Below are positions 43,921 through 52,616 of a stretch of 52,679 bases of DNA, in pieces. The notes below the pieces were generated by a model. That model did no database searches. It saw only the letters and a list, made by a program, of their open reading frames with translations, and was not told the origin of the DNA. The position numbers were made by a program, and so were the translations under genes. The stretch is from Variovorax sp. Root473 (GTDB lineage Bacteria > Pseudomonadota > Gammaproteobacteria > Burkholderiales > Burkholderiaceae_C), in assembly GCF_001426505.1 (NCBI RefSeq), contig NZ_LMEV01000017.1:1567577-1620255 (forward strand), written 5' to 3'. Each line of letters begins with the position of its first letter. Position 1 is the first letter of the stretch.

Positions 43921-44676
43921 TCAGGCCGAAGCGCCCTCTTCGACTTCGACGAATTCGTCGCTACCGCCTTCGGCGACAGCCTTGACCACGTCACCGCCCG
44001 CGCTGTTGCGGCCTTCGATGATGGCGTCGGCGATGCCACGGGCGTACAGCGTGACGGCCTTCGACGAGTCGTCGTTGCCAGGAATCACGTAGTCGATGCC
44101 TTCAGGCGAGTGGTTGGAGTCGACCACGCCGATCAGCGGGATGCCGAGCTTCTTGGCTTCGGCCACAGCGATCTTGTGGAAGCCCACGTCGATCACGAAG
44201 ATGGCATCGGGCAGCGCAGCCATGTCCTGGATGCCGCCGATGTCCTTCTCGAGCTTCGCGATTTCGCGCGAGAACGTGAGCTGCTCCTTCTTGCTCAGGC
44301 TGTCGAGGCCGGCTTCTTGCTGGGCCTTCATGTCCTTCAGACGCTTGATCGAGGTCTTGACGGTCTTGAAGTTCGTCAGCATGCCGCCGAGCCAGCGGGT
44401 ATCAACGAAAGGCACGCCGGCGCGGCGGGCTTCTGCAGCGACGATTTCACGGGCTTGACGCTTCGTGCCAACCATCAGGATCGTGCCGCGGTTGGCCGTG
44501 AGCTGCTTGGCGTACTTCATCGCATCCTGGAACATCGGGAGCGACTTTTCCAGGTTGATGATGTGAATCTTGTTGCGGTGACCGAAGATGAACGGAGCCA
44601 TCTTGGGGTTCCAGAAGCGGGTTTGGTGACCGAAGTGGACACCGGCTTCCAGCATTTCGCGCATGGTGGTCGACAT
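43921..44676 (-). CDS. rpsB: 30S ribosomal protein S2
   Basis: Ribosomal protein S2 of the small subunit. The protein has 251 residues. MSTTMREMLEAGVHFGHQTR, FWNPKMAPFIFGHRNKIHII, RWLGGMLTNFKTVKTSI and the C-terminal IPGNDDSSKAVTLYARGIAD are typical. It starts at ATG 44676 with GGAG upstream (GGAGTAAATTCA). The upstream open frame to 44883 is not coding. It is the first gene of the long minus-strand run and is preceded by a leader of about 134 bases with two hairpins. Confidence 0.98.
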   Translation of the reverse strand: MSTTMREMLEAGVHFGHQTRFWNPKMAPFIFGHRNKIHIINLEKSLPMFQDAMKYAKQLTANRGTILMVGTKRQAREIVAAEARRAGVPFVDTRWLGGMLTNFKTVKTSIKRLKDMKAQQEAGLDSLSKKEQLTFSREIAKLEKDIGGIQDMAALPDAIFVIDVGFHKIAVAEAKKLGIPLIGVVDSNHSPEGIDYVIPGNDDSSKAVTLYARGIADAIIEGRNSAGGDVVKAVAEGGSDEFVEVEEGASA

Positions 44677-44823
44677 TGAATTTACTCCAAAGGTTGGGTC
44701 TAAAATCCAGCCCGTTTTGCGCCCCTTCGACGGGGCCGCAACACCTTGATTGGGCCGGTTTGCGGATGTGCTTGACTGGCGGCGACAAAACTGTCGCATA
44801 ACCAGCGAAACCCAAAGAGTATA
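44677..44823 (-). promoter_or_regulatory. rpsB promoter and structured leader
   Basis: A TATACT -10 (44823-44818, minus) with no clear -35 would start transcription near 44811. The leader of about 134 bases holds a hairpin GCGACA-GTTT-TGTCGC (44797-44782) and one with arms GCCCC and GGGGC around six bases (44736-44721). In E. coli, S2 represses its own mRNA through a leader structure, so the same is plausible here. The hairpins are seen, the regulation is inferred. The remaining 58 bases to the amidase start (44824-44881) show no clear signals. Confidence 0.5.
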
Positions 44824-44881
44824 GCACGGCGGCCACCCCCTCCTGCCTCGAACCGAGCCGTTCCAAGGTACCCTCGACGCC

Positions 44882-46204
44882 ATGAACGACCTTCACGCCA
44901 CCCGTCTCACCCTTCTGGCTGGCGGTTCCGATGCGCGCACCGAAATGGAGCGCGCCATCGCCCTCTCCGAATCACCCGCCTGCGCCCACGTTTTCACCCG
45001 CACGATGTTCGACGAGGCCCGCGCGGCCGCCGCCGCATCGGCGCCCGAAAGCCGGCTGGCCGGACTGGCCTTCACCAGCAAGGACCTGTTCGACGTCGCC
45101 GGCCAGCCGACACCCGCCGGCTCGGCCGTGCTCTCGCACGCACCAGCCGCCCCGGCCGATTCGCTCGCTGTGGCCCGACTGCGCGCCGCCGGCGGCGTGC
45201 TGACCGGGCGCACCAACATGACGGAGTTCGCCTTTTCCGGCGTCGGCGTCAACCCGCACCACGGCACGCCAGCCAACGTGAGCGATACCGCCACGCCGCG
45301 CATTCCGGGCGGCTCGTCGTCCGGCGCGGCCATCTCGGTGGCGAGCGGCGCGGCCTTCATCGGCCTGGGCTCCGACACCGGCGGCTCGATCCGCATTCCG
45401 GCTGCGCTGAACGGCATCGTCGGTTTCAAGAACACCGCCCGCCTCACGCCGGCCGACGGCGCGCTGCCACTGTCGACCACGCTCGACACCGTCTGCGCCA
45501 TGACCCGCTCGGTGCGCGACGCCGTCACCGCACACGAAATTCTCTCGGCGCGTCAGGTGACGCCCGGCTCGGTGCCCCTGTCGGCCTACCGGCTGGCCGT
45601 GGTGAAGAACGTCTTCCTCGACGATCTCGAACCCGCCGTGGCCACGGCTTTCGAGCGCACCCTGGCGACCCTGCGCGACACGGGCGCTCATATCCACGAG
45701 ATCGAACTGCCCGAGCTGGCCGACCTGCAGGCCATCAACGCCACTGGCGGCTTCTCGGCGGCCGAGTCGTACGCCTGGCACCGGTTGCTGCTGGAACGCA
45801 GCGGCGCCGGTTACGACCCGCGCGTGGCGCAGCGCATCCTGCGCGGCGCCGGCATGAAGGCACATGAATACATCGACCTGGTCCGCGCCCGTCGCGACTG
45901 GATCGCCCGCGTCGAGAAGGCGCTGGCGCCGTTCGATGCCATGCTGTCGCCAACCGTGCCGATCACGGCGCCTTCCATCGCCAGCGTGAGACCGGGCGCC
46001 GAGCGCGACGACGAATTCTTCCGCGTCAACGCGCTGCTGCTGCGCAACCCGTCGATCGTCAACATGCTCGACGGCTGCGCCATCTCCCTGCCCTGCCATG
46101 TCGCCGGCGAACTGCCGGTTGGCCTGATGCTCTGGCATGCAGCGATGCACGACGACGCCGTGCTCGCAGTGGCGCTCCAAGCCGAACACACGCTGCAGAA
46201 ATAA
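44882..46204 (+). CDS. Amidase-signature family hydrolase
   Basis: A 440-residue enzyme of the amidase signature family. The Ser-cisSer-Lys triad is visible: Lys67 (FTSKDLFDVAG), the Gly/Ser loop PGGSSSGAA (Ser145/146) and the nucleophile Ser169 (GSDTGGSIRIPA). It is shorter than GatA (about 480) and no gatB or gatC is nearby, so it is not the tRNA amidotransferase. The amide substrate is unknown. Divergent from rpsB; dadA follows 57 bases downstream. The ATG has no clear Shine-Dalgarno. Confidence 0.9.
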   Translation: MNDLHATRLTLLAGGSDARTEMERAIALSESPACAHVFTRTMFDEARAAAAASAPESRLAGLAFTSKDLFDVAGQPTPAGSAVLSHAPAAPADSLAVARLRAAGGVLTGRTNMTEFAFSGVGVNPHHGTPANVSDTATPRIPGGSSSGAAISVASGAAFIGLGSDTGGSIRIPAALNGIVGFKNTARLTPADGALPLSTTLDTVCAMTRSVRDAVTAHEILSARQVTPGSVPLSAYRLAVVKNVFLDDLEPAVATAFERTLATLRDTGAHIHEIELPELADLQAINATGGFSAAESYAWHRLLLERSGAGYDPRVAQRILRGAGMKAHEYIDLVRARRDWIARVEKALAPFDAMLSPTVPITAPSIASVRPGAERDDEFFRVNALLLRNPSIVNMLDGCAISLPCHVAGELPVGLMLWHAAMHDDAVLAVALQAEHTLQK

Positions 46205-46261
46205 CCGCTGTCACCGTCCGTCTCACGGGCATCAGCCGCCTCTTTTATCTAGAACATTTCA

Positions 46262-47515
46262 ATGAAAATCGCGATCGTGGGCGCCGGCATCGTCGGCGTC
46301 ACCACCGCCTGGGAACTGGTTTCCGACGGCCATGAAGTGAGCGTGTTCGAGCGCCGCGGCGCCGCCGCCGAAGAGGCCAGCTTCGCCAACGCCGGCGTGG
46401 TCGCGCCGGGTTATGTCACGCCGTGGGCCGCACCAGGCATGCGCGGGAAGGTGCTGCGCTCGCTGCTGTCCTCGCACGGTGCCATCAAGCTGCGCTGGCC
46501 GCTGAGCACGCGCGACCTCGGCTGGATGGCGCGCTGGCAGAAGGCCTGCAAGCTCGAAACCTACCTCGCCAACCGCGCCCGCATGCAGCGGCTGGCCTTC
46601 TACAGCCGCACCCGGCTGCACGCGGTGACCGAAGCGCGCGAACTGAGCTACGAACGCAGCGACGGCTACCTGGTGCTGCTGCGCTCCAAGCGCGAGAAAA
46701 AACTGGTGCAACCCGGACTCGACGTGCTGCGCGCGGCCGGCAGCGTGTTCCGCGAGATCGACGCCGACGAGGCCCGCCTGATCGAGCCCGCGCTCAACCC
46801 CGACACCCCGCTGGCAGGCGCCATCCACCTGCCGGAAGACGAAGTCGCGAACTGCCGCCAGTTCGCGCTGCTGCTCAAGTGGGAAGCCGAGGCCTTGGGC
46901 GCGCAATTCCACTTCAACTGCGACATCGCGCCGCTGAGCCGCGCCGCGCCCACCTCGCTGACGCTGGCCAGCGGCTCGGACGCCTTGCAGTTCGACGCCA
47001 TCGTGGTGTGCGCCGGGCTGTCGTCCGCCGCGCTGCTGCGCCCGCTGGGGCTGCGCATTCCGCTGGCGCCGGTCTATGGCCATTCGGTCAGCGCCCCGGT
47101 GCGCGAGCCGCTCAACGCACCGCGCAGCGCGGTGATGGACGAACGCTACAAGGTCGCCATCTCCCGCCTGGGCCAGCGCGTGCGCGTGGCCGGCAGCGCC
47201 GAGATCGGCGGCTCGCCGGACGCCATGAGCCCCGCCGCGATCCAGACCCTCTACAAGGTATTGCACGACTGGTTTCCGGGCGCAGCCACGCTGCAATCGG
47301 GCATCCAGCAATGGAAAGGTGCGCGGCCGATGCTGCCCGATGGCCCGCCCGTCCTCGGCGCCAGCGGCATTCCCGGCGTGTGGCTCAACCTGGGTCACGG
47401 CTCGAGCGGCTGGGCGCTGTCGTGCGGCAGCGCGCGCGTGCTCGGCGACCTGATCGCAGGACAGGACCCCGGCATCGACCTCGAAGGCCTGGGAATCGAA
47501 CGGCTCAGTCTTTAG
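46262..47515 (+). CDS. dadA: D-amino acid dehydrogenase, DadA family
   Basis: FAD enzyme that oxidises D-amino acids to 2-oxo acids and passes electrons to the respiratory chain, at the inner membrane. The protein has 417 residues. The FAD motif is IAIVGAGIVGVTTAWEL (3-19). FANAGVVAPGYVTPWAAPGM is the conserved stretch after it, and the C-terminal VWLNLGHGSSGWALSCGSAR binds the flavin. No alanine racemase or Lrp-type regulator gene is adjacent, so the preferred D-amino acid is uncertain. Its last 11 bases overlap the end of the minus-strand membrane protein gene. Confidence 0.93.
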   Translation: MKIAIVGAGIVGVTTAWELVSDGHEVSVFERRGAAAEEASFANAGVVAPGYVTPWAAPGMRGKVLRSLLSSHGAIKLRWPLSTRDLGWMARWQKACKLETYLANRARMQRLAFYSRTRLHAVTEARELSYERSDGYLVLLRSKREKKLVQPGLDVLRAAGSVFREIDADEARLIEPALNPDTPLAGAIHLPEDEVANCRQFALLLKWEAEALGAQFHFNCDIAPLSRAAPTSLTLASGSDALQFDAIVVCAGLSSAALLRPLGLRIPLAPVYGHSVSAPVREPLNAPRSAVMDERYKVAISRLGQRVRVAGSAEIGGSPDAMSPAAIQTLYKVLHDWFPGAATLQSGIQQWKGARPMLPDGPPVLGASGIPGVWLNLGHGSSGWALSCGSARVLGDLIAGQDPGIDLEGLGIERLSL

Positions 47516-47924
47516 GGCCCCAGCGGCGCAGTTGCTCGGGGCTTGCCGGCGTTTCCGTCGGCGGTTCGGGCCGAGGCACCCGCCGTTGGGCGATCAACCC
47601 CAGAACAGCTGGCGCAATCAGCCCGAAGAACACCAGCACCAGCAGGTCCACGCCCAGCATCAGCCACTGCGTGCCGGACCCCGCCTCCACCGGCACATCG
47701 AGCCACCGGACCACGCCGAGTCCATAACCGACGCCCAGGGCCCAGGCGACGTCGCGCATCGGCACTCGGCGCAACACCTCGGCCAGCAGGAACACCCCCC
47801 ACACCACGATCAGCAGGCCGACCGCCCAGGCCGCACCGGCGATCATCGCCACGGCCGTGCCGAGGAAGCCGGCAATGCACGCCAGCAGCAGAACCAGCAA
47901 CCAGCCGAAGGTCTTGAGCATCAT
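47505..47924 (-). CDS. Small membrane protein of unknown function
   Basis: A 139-residue protein with three or four hydrophobic segments: about 6-25 (GWLLVLLLACIAGFLGTAV), 27-50 (IAGAAWAVGLLIVVWGVFLLAEV) and 90-110 (WLMLGVDLLVLVFFGLIAPAVLGLI). The charged, Pro-rich tail has RRVPRPEPPTETPASPEQLRRWG. No family recognised. The start is ATG 47924 or 47921 (MMLKTF), both within a perfect 16-bp palindrome. The upstream frame to 48029 is antisense to the divergent gene. The coding strand choice is supported by the hydrophobic pattern. It overlaps dadA tail-to-tail by 11 bases. Confidence 0.75.
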   Translation of the reverse strand: MMLKTFGWLLVLLLACIAGFLGTAVAMIAGAAWAVGLLIVVWGVFLLAEVLRRVPMRDVAWALGVGYGLGVVRWLDVPVEAGSGTQWLMLGVDLLVLVFFGLIAPAVLGLIAQRRVPRPEPPTETPASPEQLRRWGPKD

Positions 47925-47935
47925 CGGCCGATGAT
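47920..47935. promoter_or_regulatory. Perfect 16-bp palindrome between divergent genes
   Basis: ATCATCGGCCGATGAT, a perfect palindrome covering the start codons of the minus-strand membrane protein and lying 33 bases before the NAD(P)HX repair gene. It is placed like an operator that could act on both genes. It could also be chance, because two of its bases are fixed by the ATG codons. Confidence 0.4.
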
Positions 47936-47967
47936 AGGAGGCGCGGCGTCGGCGGCACAATGGATCG

Positions 47968-49431
47968 ATGCATCGCATCACGTCCGCCAGCGCCGCCGAT
48001 CTGTTCGATACCGCCGCCACGCGCCGCATTGAGCAGGCAGCGGCCTCCGCCCTGCCCCCTCACACGCTGATGCAGCGCGCGGGTCTTGCCGCGGCACGAC
48101 TCGCGATGGCGCTCGCGCCGCACGCGCGAACGATCTGGATCGCATGCGGGCCGGGGAACAACGGCGGCGATGGCCTTGAAGCCGCGGCGCAGTTGCGGCA
48201 CCGCGGCTTCTTTCCGGTCGTCACCTTCGCGGGCGACGAACGCCGGCTGCCGTTGGATGCCAAAGCCTCGCTGCAGCGTGCGCGCGATGCGGGCGTCACC
48301 TTCGCCTCGAAGCCTCCATCGAGCTTCGAACTGGCGATCGATGCGTTGCTCGGCATCGGATCAACCCGCCCGCCGTCGGGCGCAATGGCCGAATGGCTTG
48401 CGCGGATGCATGCGAGCGCCTCGCCAGTGCTCAGCATCGATGTGCCCTCGGGCCTCGATGCCGACACCGGCTCGTTGGCCTCCGCTGCAGACCAAGCACC
48501 CGCATCGGTTCGCGCCACCCTCACCTTCCTCACGCTGAAACCGGGGCTGTTCACGGCGCAAGGCCGCGACGCGGCCGGCACGGTGTGGTTCGACGATTTG
48601 GGTTACAGCGCTTTCGTCCAGGAGCGACCGACGGCCCGCCTCGCAGGCGCGCCCGATATCCAACCGCGCACGCACGCCTCGCACAAGGGCAGTTATGGCG
48701 ATCTCGCGGTGATCGGCGGCGCCTCGGGCATGGCAGGCGCGGCACTGCTGGCCGGCTCGGGTGCCCTCCATGCGGGCGCGGGACGCGTGTTCGTCGGATT
48801 GCTCGATCCCCGCGCGGCGCCGGTCGACACCTCGCAACCCGAGCTGATGCTGCGTGACGCGCATGCGCTGGATCTCGCGGGCATGACCGTCGTGTGCGGC
48901 TGCGGCGGCGGCGATGCCGTGCGAGAACTCCTGCCGCGTGTGCTGTCGACGGCCGCCGCGCTGGTGCTCGACGCCGACGCGCTCAACGCCATCGCCGCCG
49001 ACGCGTCACTTCAAACGCAACTGATCGTGCGAGGCAAATCTGGCGCCCCCACCGTGCTCACGCCGCATCCATTGGAAGCCGCACGCCTGCTCGGCGCCAC
49101 GGCGGCCAGCGTGCAGGCCAACCGCCTCGCCGCGGCCCGCGCGCTGGCGTCGCGCTTCGGCGCGGCAACGGTGCTCAAGGGTTCTGGAACAGTGATTGCC
49201 GATGCGGGCGACAAGCCGCCGGTCATCAACCCGACCGGCAATGCCCGTCTCGCCACCGCAGGCACCGGCGATGTGCTCGCCGGCATGATCGGCGCGGCGT
49301 TGGCGATGCGCCGCCCCGCGTTCGAGGCGGCGTGCGAAGCCGTCTGGCAACACGGCCACATCGCCGACACGTGGCCGGCCGATGCGGCCCCGCTCACGGC
49401 AGGCGCACTGGCCCGCCGCGCGCCCGCCTGA
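47968..49431 (+). CDS. nnr: Bifunctional NAD(P)H-hydrate epimerase / ADP-dependent dehydratase (NnrE-NnrD)
   Basis: Repairs hydrated NADH and NADPH. The N-terminal domain (about 1-210) is the epimerase, with ACGPGNNGGDGLEAAAQL and SIDVPSGLDADTG. The C-terminal domain (about 225-487) is the ribokinase-like dehydratase, with GSYGDLAVIGGASGMAGAAL, TPHPLEAARLLG, VLKGSGTVIAD and the catalytic ATAGTGDVLAGMIG. The length of 487 fits the fused form. The ATG is 27 bases upstream of the GCCGATC segment of the frame and lacks a strong Shine-Dalgarno. It is convergent with the SDR gene, nine bases between stops. Confidence 0.95.
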   Translation: MHRITSASAADLFDTAATRRIEQAAASALPPHTLMQRAGLAAARLAMALAPHARTIWIACGPGNNGGDGLEAAAQLRHRGFFPVVTFAGDERRLPLDAKASLQRARDAGVTFASKPPSSFELAIDALLGIGSTRPPSGAMAEWLARMHASASPVLSIDVPSGLDADTGSLASAADQAPASVRATLTFLTLKPGLFTAQGRDAAGTVWFDDLGYSAFVQERPTARLAGAPDIQPRTHASHKGSYGDLAVIGGASGMAGAALLAGSGALHAGAGRVFVGLLDPRAAPVDTSQPELMLRDAHALDLAGMTVVCGCGGGDAVRELLPRVLSTAAALVLDADALNAIAADASLQTQLIVRGKSGAPTVLTPHPLEAARLLGATAASVQANRLAAARALASRFGAATVLKGSGTVIADAGDKPPVINPTGNARLATAGTGDVLAGMIGAALAMRRPAFEAACEAVWQHGHIADTWPADAAPLTAGALARRAPA

Positions 49432-49440
49432 GCGCAGGAC

Positions 49441-50205
49441 TCAGCCGCGCCCGACGAAGGGCATCTTCGTCGCCATGATGGTGTGGAAGAGCACGTTGGC
49501 TTCCAGCGGCAAGTTCGCCATGTAGAGCACAGACTGGCCGACGATCTTCACGTCGATCAGCGGTTCGATCGCGAGCTCGCCATTGGCCTGCGGCACACCG
49601 GTGGCCATGCGCGAAGCCAGCTCGGTCATGGCATTGCCCACGTCCACCTGCCCCACCGCGATGTCGTACTTGCGGCCGTCAAGCGAGGCGGTCTTGGTCA
49701 GCCCTTCGACTGCGTGTTTGGTCGAGGTGTAGGCCGCCGAATTGGGCCGCGGCGTGGTCGCCGAGATCGACCCGTTGTTGATGATGCGGCCGCCGCGCGG
49801 CGTCTGCGCCTTCATCGTGCGGAAGGCCTGCTGGATGCAGAAGAACATGCCGGTGAGGTTGATGTCGACCACCCCCTTCCACTGCTCGGGTGTCCAGTCC
49901 TCGAACGGACCCGGCGGGTTGCCCACGCCGGCGTTGTTGAAGAGCAGGTCGACACGCCCGAAGCGCTCGACCGTGGCACCGAACAGCGCCTGCACCGAGT
50001 CGGCATTGGCCACGTCGGTGGGCACCGCAAAGGCGCGCGCACCAGCGCCCGATTCTTCCGCCACCTGTTCCAGCGGCTCGAGGCGGCGCCCCGCAAGGGC
50101 CACGCTCCAATCGTCGGCCAGCAAGGCCAGCGCGGCCGCGCGGCCGATGCCCGACCCGGCGCCCGTGACGATCGCGATGCGGCCCTTGTTGTTTTCCACG
50201 CTCAT
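49441..50205 (-). CDS. Short-chain dehydrogenase/reductase
   Basis: A 254-residue classical SDR. The cofactor motif is TGAGSGIGRAAAL, then NNAGVG, and the catalytic Ser-Tyr-Lys are in NGSISATTPRPNSAAYTSTKHA. An Arg-rich strand AGRRLEPL after beta-2 suggests NADP(H). The C-terminal part (IDVKIVGQSVLYMANLPLEA) resembles SDRs annotated as 3-oxoacyl-ACP reductase-like proteins of unknown substrate. The start ATG is behind AAAAGGAG (nine bases). It lies 62 bases after rnr on the same strand with no strong terminator between, so it may be read with rnr. Confidence 0.9.
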   Translation of the reverse strand: MSVENNKGRIAIVTGAGSGIGRAAALALLADDWSVALAGRRLEPLEQVAEESGAGARAFAVPTDVANADSVQALFGATVERFGRVDLLFNNAGVGNPPGPFEDWTPEQWKGVVDINLTGMFFCIQQAFRTMKAQTPRGGRIINNGSISATTPRPNSAAYTSTKHAVEGLTKTASLDGRKYDIAVGQVDVGNAMTELASRMATGVPQANGELAIEPLIDVKIVGQSVLYMANLPLEANVLFHTIMATKMPFVGRG

Positions 50206-50267
50206 GCTTCATGTCTCCTTTTCAGTTGGTCCATACACACGGAAAACACGTAGTGTGCATGGCGCCC

Positions 50268-52589
50268 TCATCCACGGCGGGGCTTGCGCCCCTTGCCCTG
50301 CATCTTGTTGGCGGCTTTCTTCACCGCCGACTTGAAGGCCTGCATCGCCGATTGCGGACCGGCGGGCGCCACGGCAGCGCCGCCGCCGTGATCCGACCGC
50401 GACTCGCCAGCGGCCTCCGCCTTGTGGCGGGAGCTTCGCTTGGCCGATGCCTTCGCCGGTGCGCTGCCTTTGTCCTTCATGGCGCGCGAGGTCAGGTCTT
50501 CGCCTTCGCGCACGAGACGGAAGTCGATCTTGCGGCCATCGAGGTCGACGCGGCTCACCTGCACCCGCACGCGCGTGCCGATGGCATAGCGGATGCCCGT
50601 GCGCTCGCCGCGCAGCTCCTGGCGCATCTCGTCGAACTTGAAGTACTCGCCGCCGAGCTCGGTGATGTGGACCAGGCCCTCCACGTACATCGCATCGAGC
50701 GTGACGAAGATGCCGAAGGTGGTGGCCGCCGTGACCACGCCGCCGTATTCCTCGCCGAGGTGCTCGCGCATGTACTTGCACTTGAGCCAGGCCTCGACGT
50801 CGCGGCTGGCTTCGTCGGCACGGCGCTCGTTGGCGCTGCAATGCAGGCCCGCCGCTTCCCATGCCAGCACTTCCTTGGTCGGTGCGATCGTGGCTTTGTG
50901 CGGCTTGGTCGTCGGCGCCTTCACGCGCGAAGCCAGGCGCTTGGCCAGCTTGGCATGTGCCTCGCCCGGCGTCGGCAGCATCGGCAACTGGTAGCGCGTC
51001 TTGCCGAGGATCGCCTTGATCACGCGGTGCACCAACAGGTCGGGATAACGCCGGATCGGGCTCGTGAAGTGCGTGTAGGCCTCGTAGGCCAAGCCGAAGT
51101 GGCCGCTGTTGAATGGTGTGTAGATCGCCTGCTGCATCGAGCGCAGCAGCATCGTGTGGATCTGCTGTGAGTCGGGGCGCTCCTTGGTGGCTTCGGCGAT
51201 CGCCTGGAACTCGCCGGGACGCGGATCGTCGGTGATGCTCAGGCCCACGCCCATGGCCTTCAGGTAGCCCCGCAGGATTTCCTTCTTCTCGGGCGTCGGG
51301 CCTTCATGCACCCGGAACAGGCCCGGGTGCTTGCCTTCGGCGATGAAGTCGGCGCTGCAGACGTTGGCGGCGAGCATCGCCTCTTCGATGATCTTGTGCG
51401 CCTCGTTGCGCGTACGTGGCACGATCTTCTCGATACGGCCTGCGTCGTCGCAGATGATCTGCGTCTCGGTGGTTTCGAAGTCGACCGCCCCACGCTTGCC
51501 GCGCTGCTTGAGCAGGGCCTTGTAGACGTCGGCAAGATTCAGCAGATCCTTGACGCGGTCCTTGCGCTTGGCGGCTTCAGGGCCGCGCGTGTTGCCGAGG
51601 ATGGCCGCGACTTCGGTGTACGTGAAGCGAGCATGGCTGAACATCACGGCCGGGTAGAACTGGTACGCGTAGATCTCGCCGTCGGCTGCGACCAGCATGT
51701 CGCACACCATGCACAGGCGTTCGACCTCGGGGTTGAGCGAACACAGGCCGTTCGACAGCTTCTCGGGCAGCATCGGAATCACGCGGCGCGGGAAGTAGAC
51801 ACTGGTGGCGCGGTCGTACGCATCGATGTCGATGGCCGAGCCGGTATGCACATAGGCACTGACGTCGGCGATCGCAACCAGCAGTCGCCAACCCTTGCCG
51901 CGGCCCACCTTCGCAGGCTCGCAGTACACGGCGTCGTCGAAGTCGCGGGCGTCTTCTCCGTCGATGGTGACGAGCGGCACGTCGGTGAGGTCGATGCGGC
52001 CCTTCTTGTCGGCGGGGCGCACCTTCTCGGGCAAGGCCTTGGCCTGCGCCAGGCATTCTGCGGAAAACTCATGCGGCACGCCGTACTTGCGCACGGCGAT
52101 TTCGATCTCCATGCCGGGATCGTCAATCTCGCCCAGCACTTCCCTTACGCGGCCCACGGGTTGGCCGAACAAGGCCGGCGGCTCCGTGAGCTGGACGACC
52201 ACGACCTGTCCGACCTTGGCGGGGCCGGTGGCGCCCTTCGGTATCAGGACGTCCTGGCCGTAGCGCTTGTCTTCTGGCGCAACGAGCCAGATCCCGCCTT
52301 CGTGCAGCAAGCGGCCGATGATCGGCTGCTCGGGTCGCTCGACGATCTCGACCACGCGCCCTTCGGGACGACCCCGGCGGTCCTGTCGCACGATGCGCGC
52401 CTTGACGCGATCCTTGTGCAGCACCGCGCGCATTTCGTTCGGCGGCAGGTAAATATCGCCCTCCCCGTCGTCGCGCTGCACGAAGCCGTGCCCGTCGCGA
52501 TGTCCTTGAACAGTTCCTTCGATTTCGTCCAACAAGCTGCTGGAAGTGACATTATTTTTGATATGATCTCCTTCTTTCCTGAAATTCAA
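50268..52589 (-). CDS. rnr: Ribonuclease R
   Basis: Processive 3'-5' exoribonuclease that can digest structured RNA. The protein has 773 residues from TTG 52589. Two cold-shock domains (about 25-165) come first. The RNB catalytic domain (about 200-530) has DGEDARDFDDAVYC and the later HFTSPIRRYPDLLVHR. An S1 domain (about 640-720) begins EEYGGVVTAATTFGIFVTLD. A Lys/Arg/Ala-rich tail follows, ending in GKGRKPRRG. The start is unusual. TTG 52589 has no Shine-Dalgarno. A strong AAGGAG (52573-52568) lies five bases before an in-frame ATC (52562-52560), and the next TTG codons (LLDEIEG) have none. Confidence 0.95.
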   Translation of the reverse strand: MNFRKEGDHIKNNVTSSSLLDEIEGTVQGHRDGHGFVQRDDGEGDIYLPPNEMRAVLHKDRVKARIVRQDRRGRPEGRVVEIVERPEQPIIGRLLHEGGIWLVAPEDKRYGQDVLIPKGATGPAKVGQVVVVQLTEPPALFGQPVGRVREVLGEIDDPGMEIEIAVRKYGVPHEFSAECLAQAKALPEKVRPADKKGRIDLTDVPLVTIDGEDARDFDDAVYCEPAKVGRGKGWRLLVAIADVSAYVHTGSAIDIDAYDRATSVYFPRRVIPMLPEKLSNGLCSLNPEVERLCMVCDMLVAADGEIYAYQFYPAVMFSHARFTYTEVAAILGNTRGPEAAKRKDRVKDLLNLADVYKALLKQRGKRGAVDFETTETQIICDDAGRIEKIVPRTRNEAHKIIEEAMLAANVCSADFIAEGKHPGLFRVHEGPTPEKKEILRGYLKAMGVGLSITDDPRPGEFQAIAEATKERPDSQQIHTMLLRSMQQAIYTPFNSGHFGLAYEAYTHFTSPIRRYPDLLVHRVIKAILGKTRYQLPMLPTPGEAHAKLAKRLASRVKAPTTKPHKATIAPTKEVLAWEAAGLHCSANERRADEASRDVEAWLKCKYMREHLGEEYGGVVTAATTFGIFVTLDAMYVEGLVHITELGGEYFKFDEMRQELRGERTGIRYAIGTRVRVQVSRVDLDGRKIDFRLVREGEDLTSRAMKDKGSAPAKASAKRSSRHKAEAAGESRSDHGGGAAVAPAGPQSAMQAFKSAVKKAANKMQGKGRKPRRG
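52559..52567 (+). promoter_or_regulatory. Possible extended -10 promoter for tRNA-Leu
   Basis: TGATATGAT fits the extended -10 pattern TGn-TATAAT with one mismatch. It is 50 bases upstream of the tRNA and within the 5' end of rnr. No good -35 is apparent, as is allowed for extended -10 promoters. Confidence 0.35.
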
Positions 52590-52616
52590 AACGTGACTGC
52601 TTCTGCAGTCATGTGG

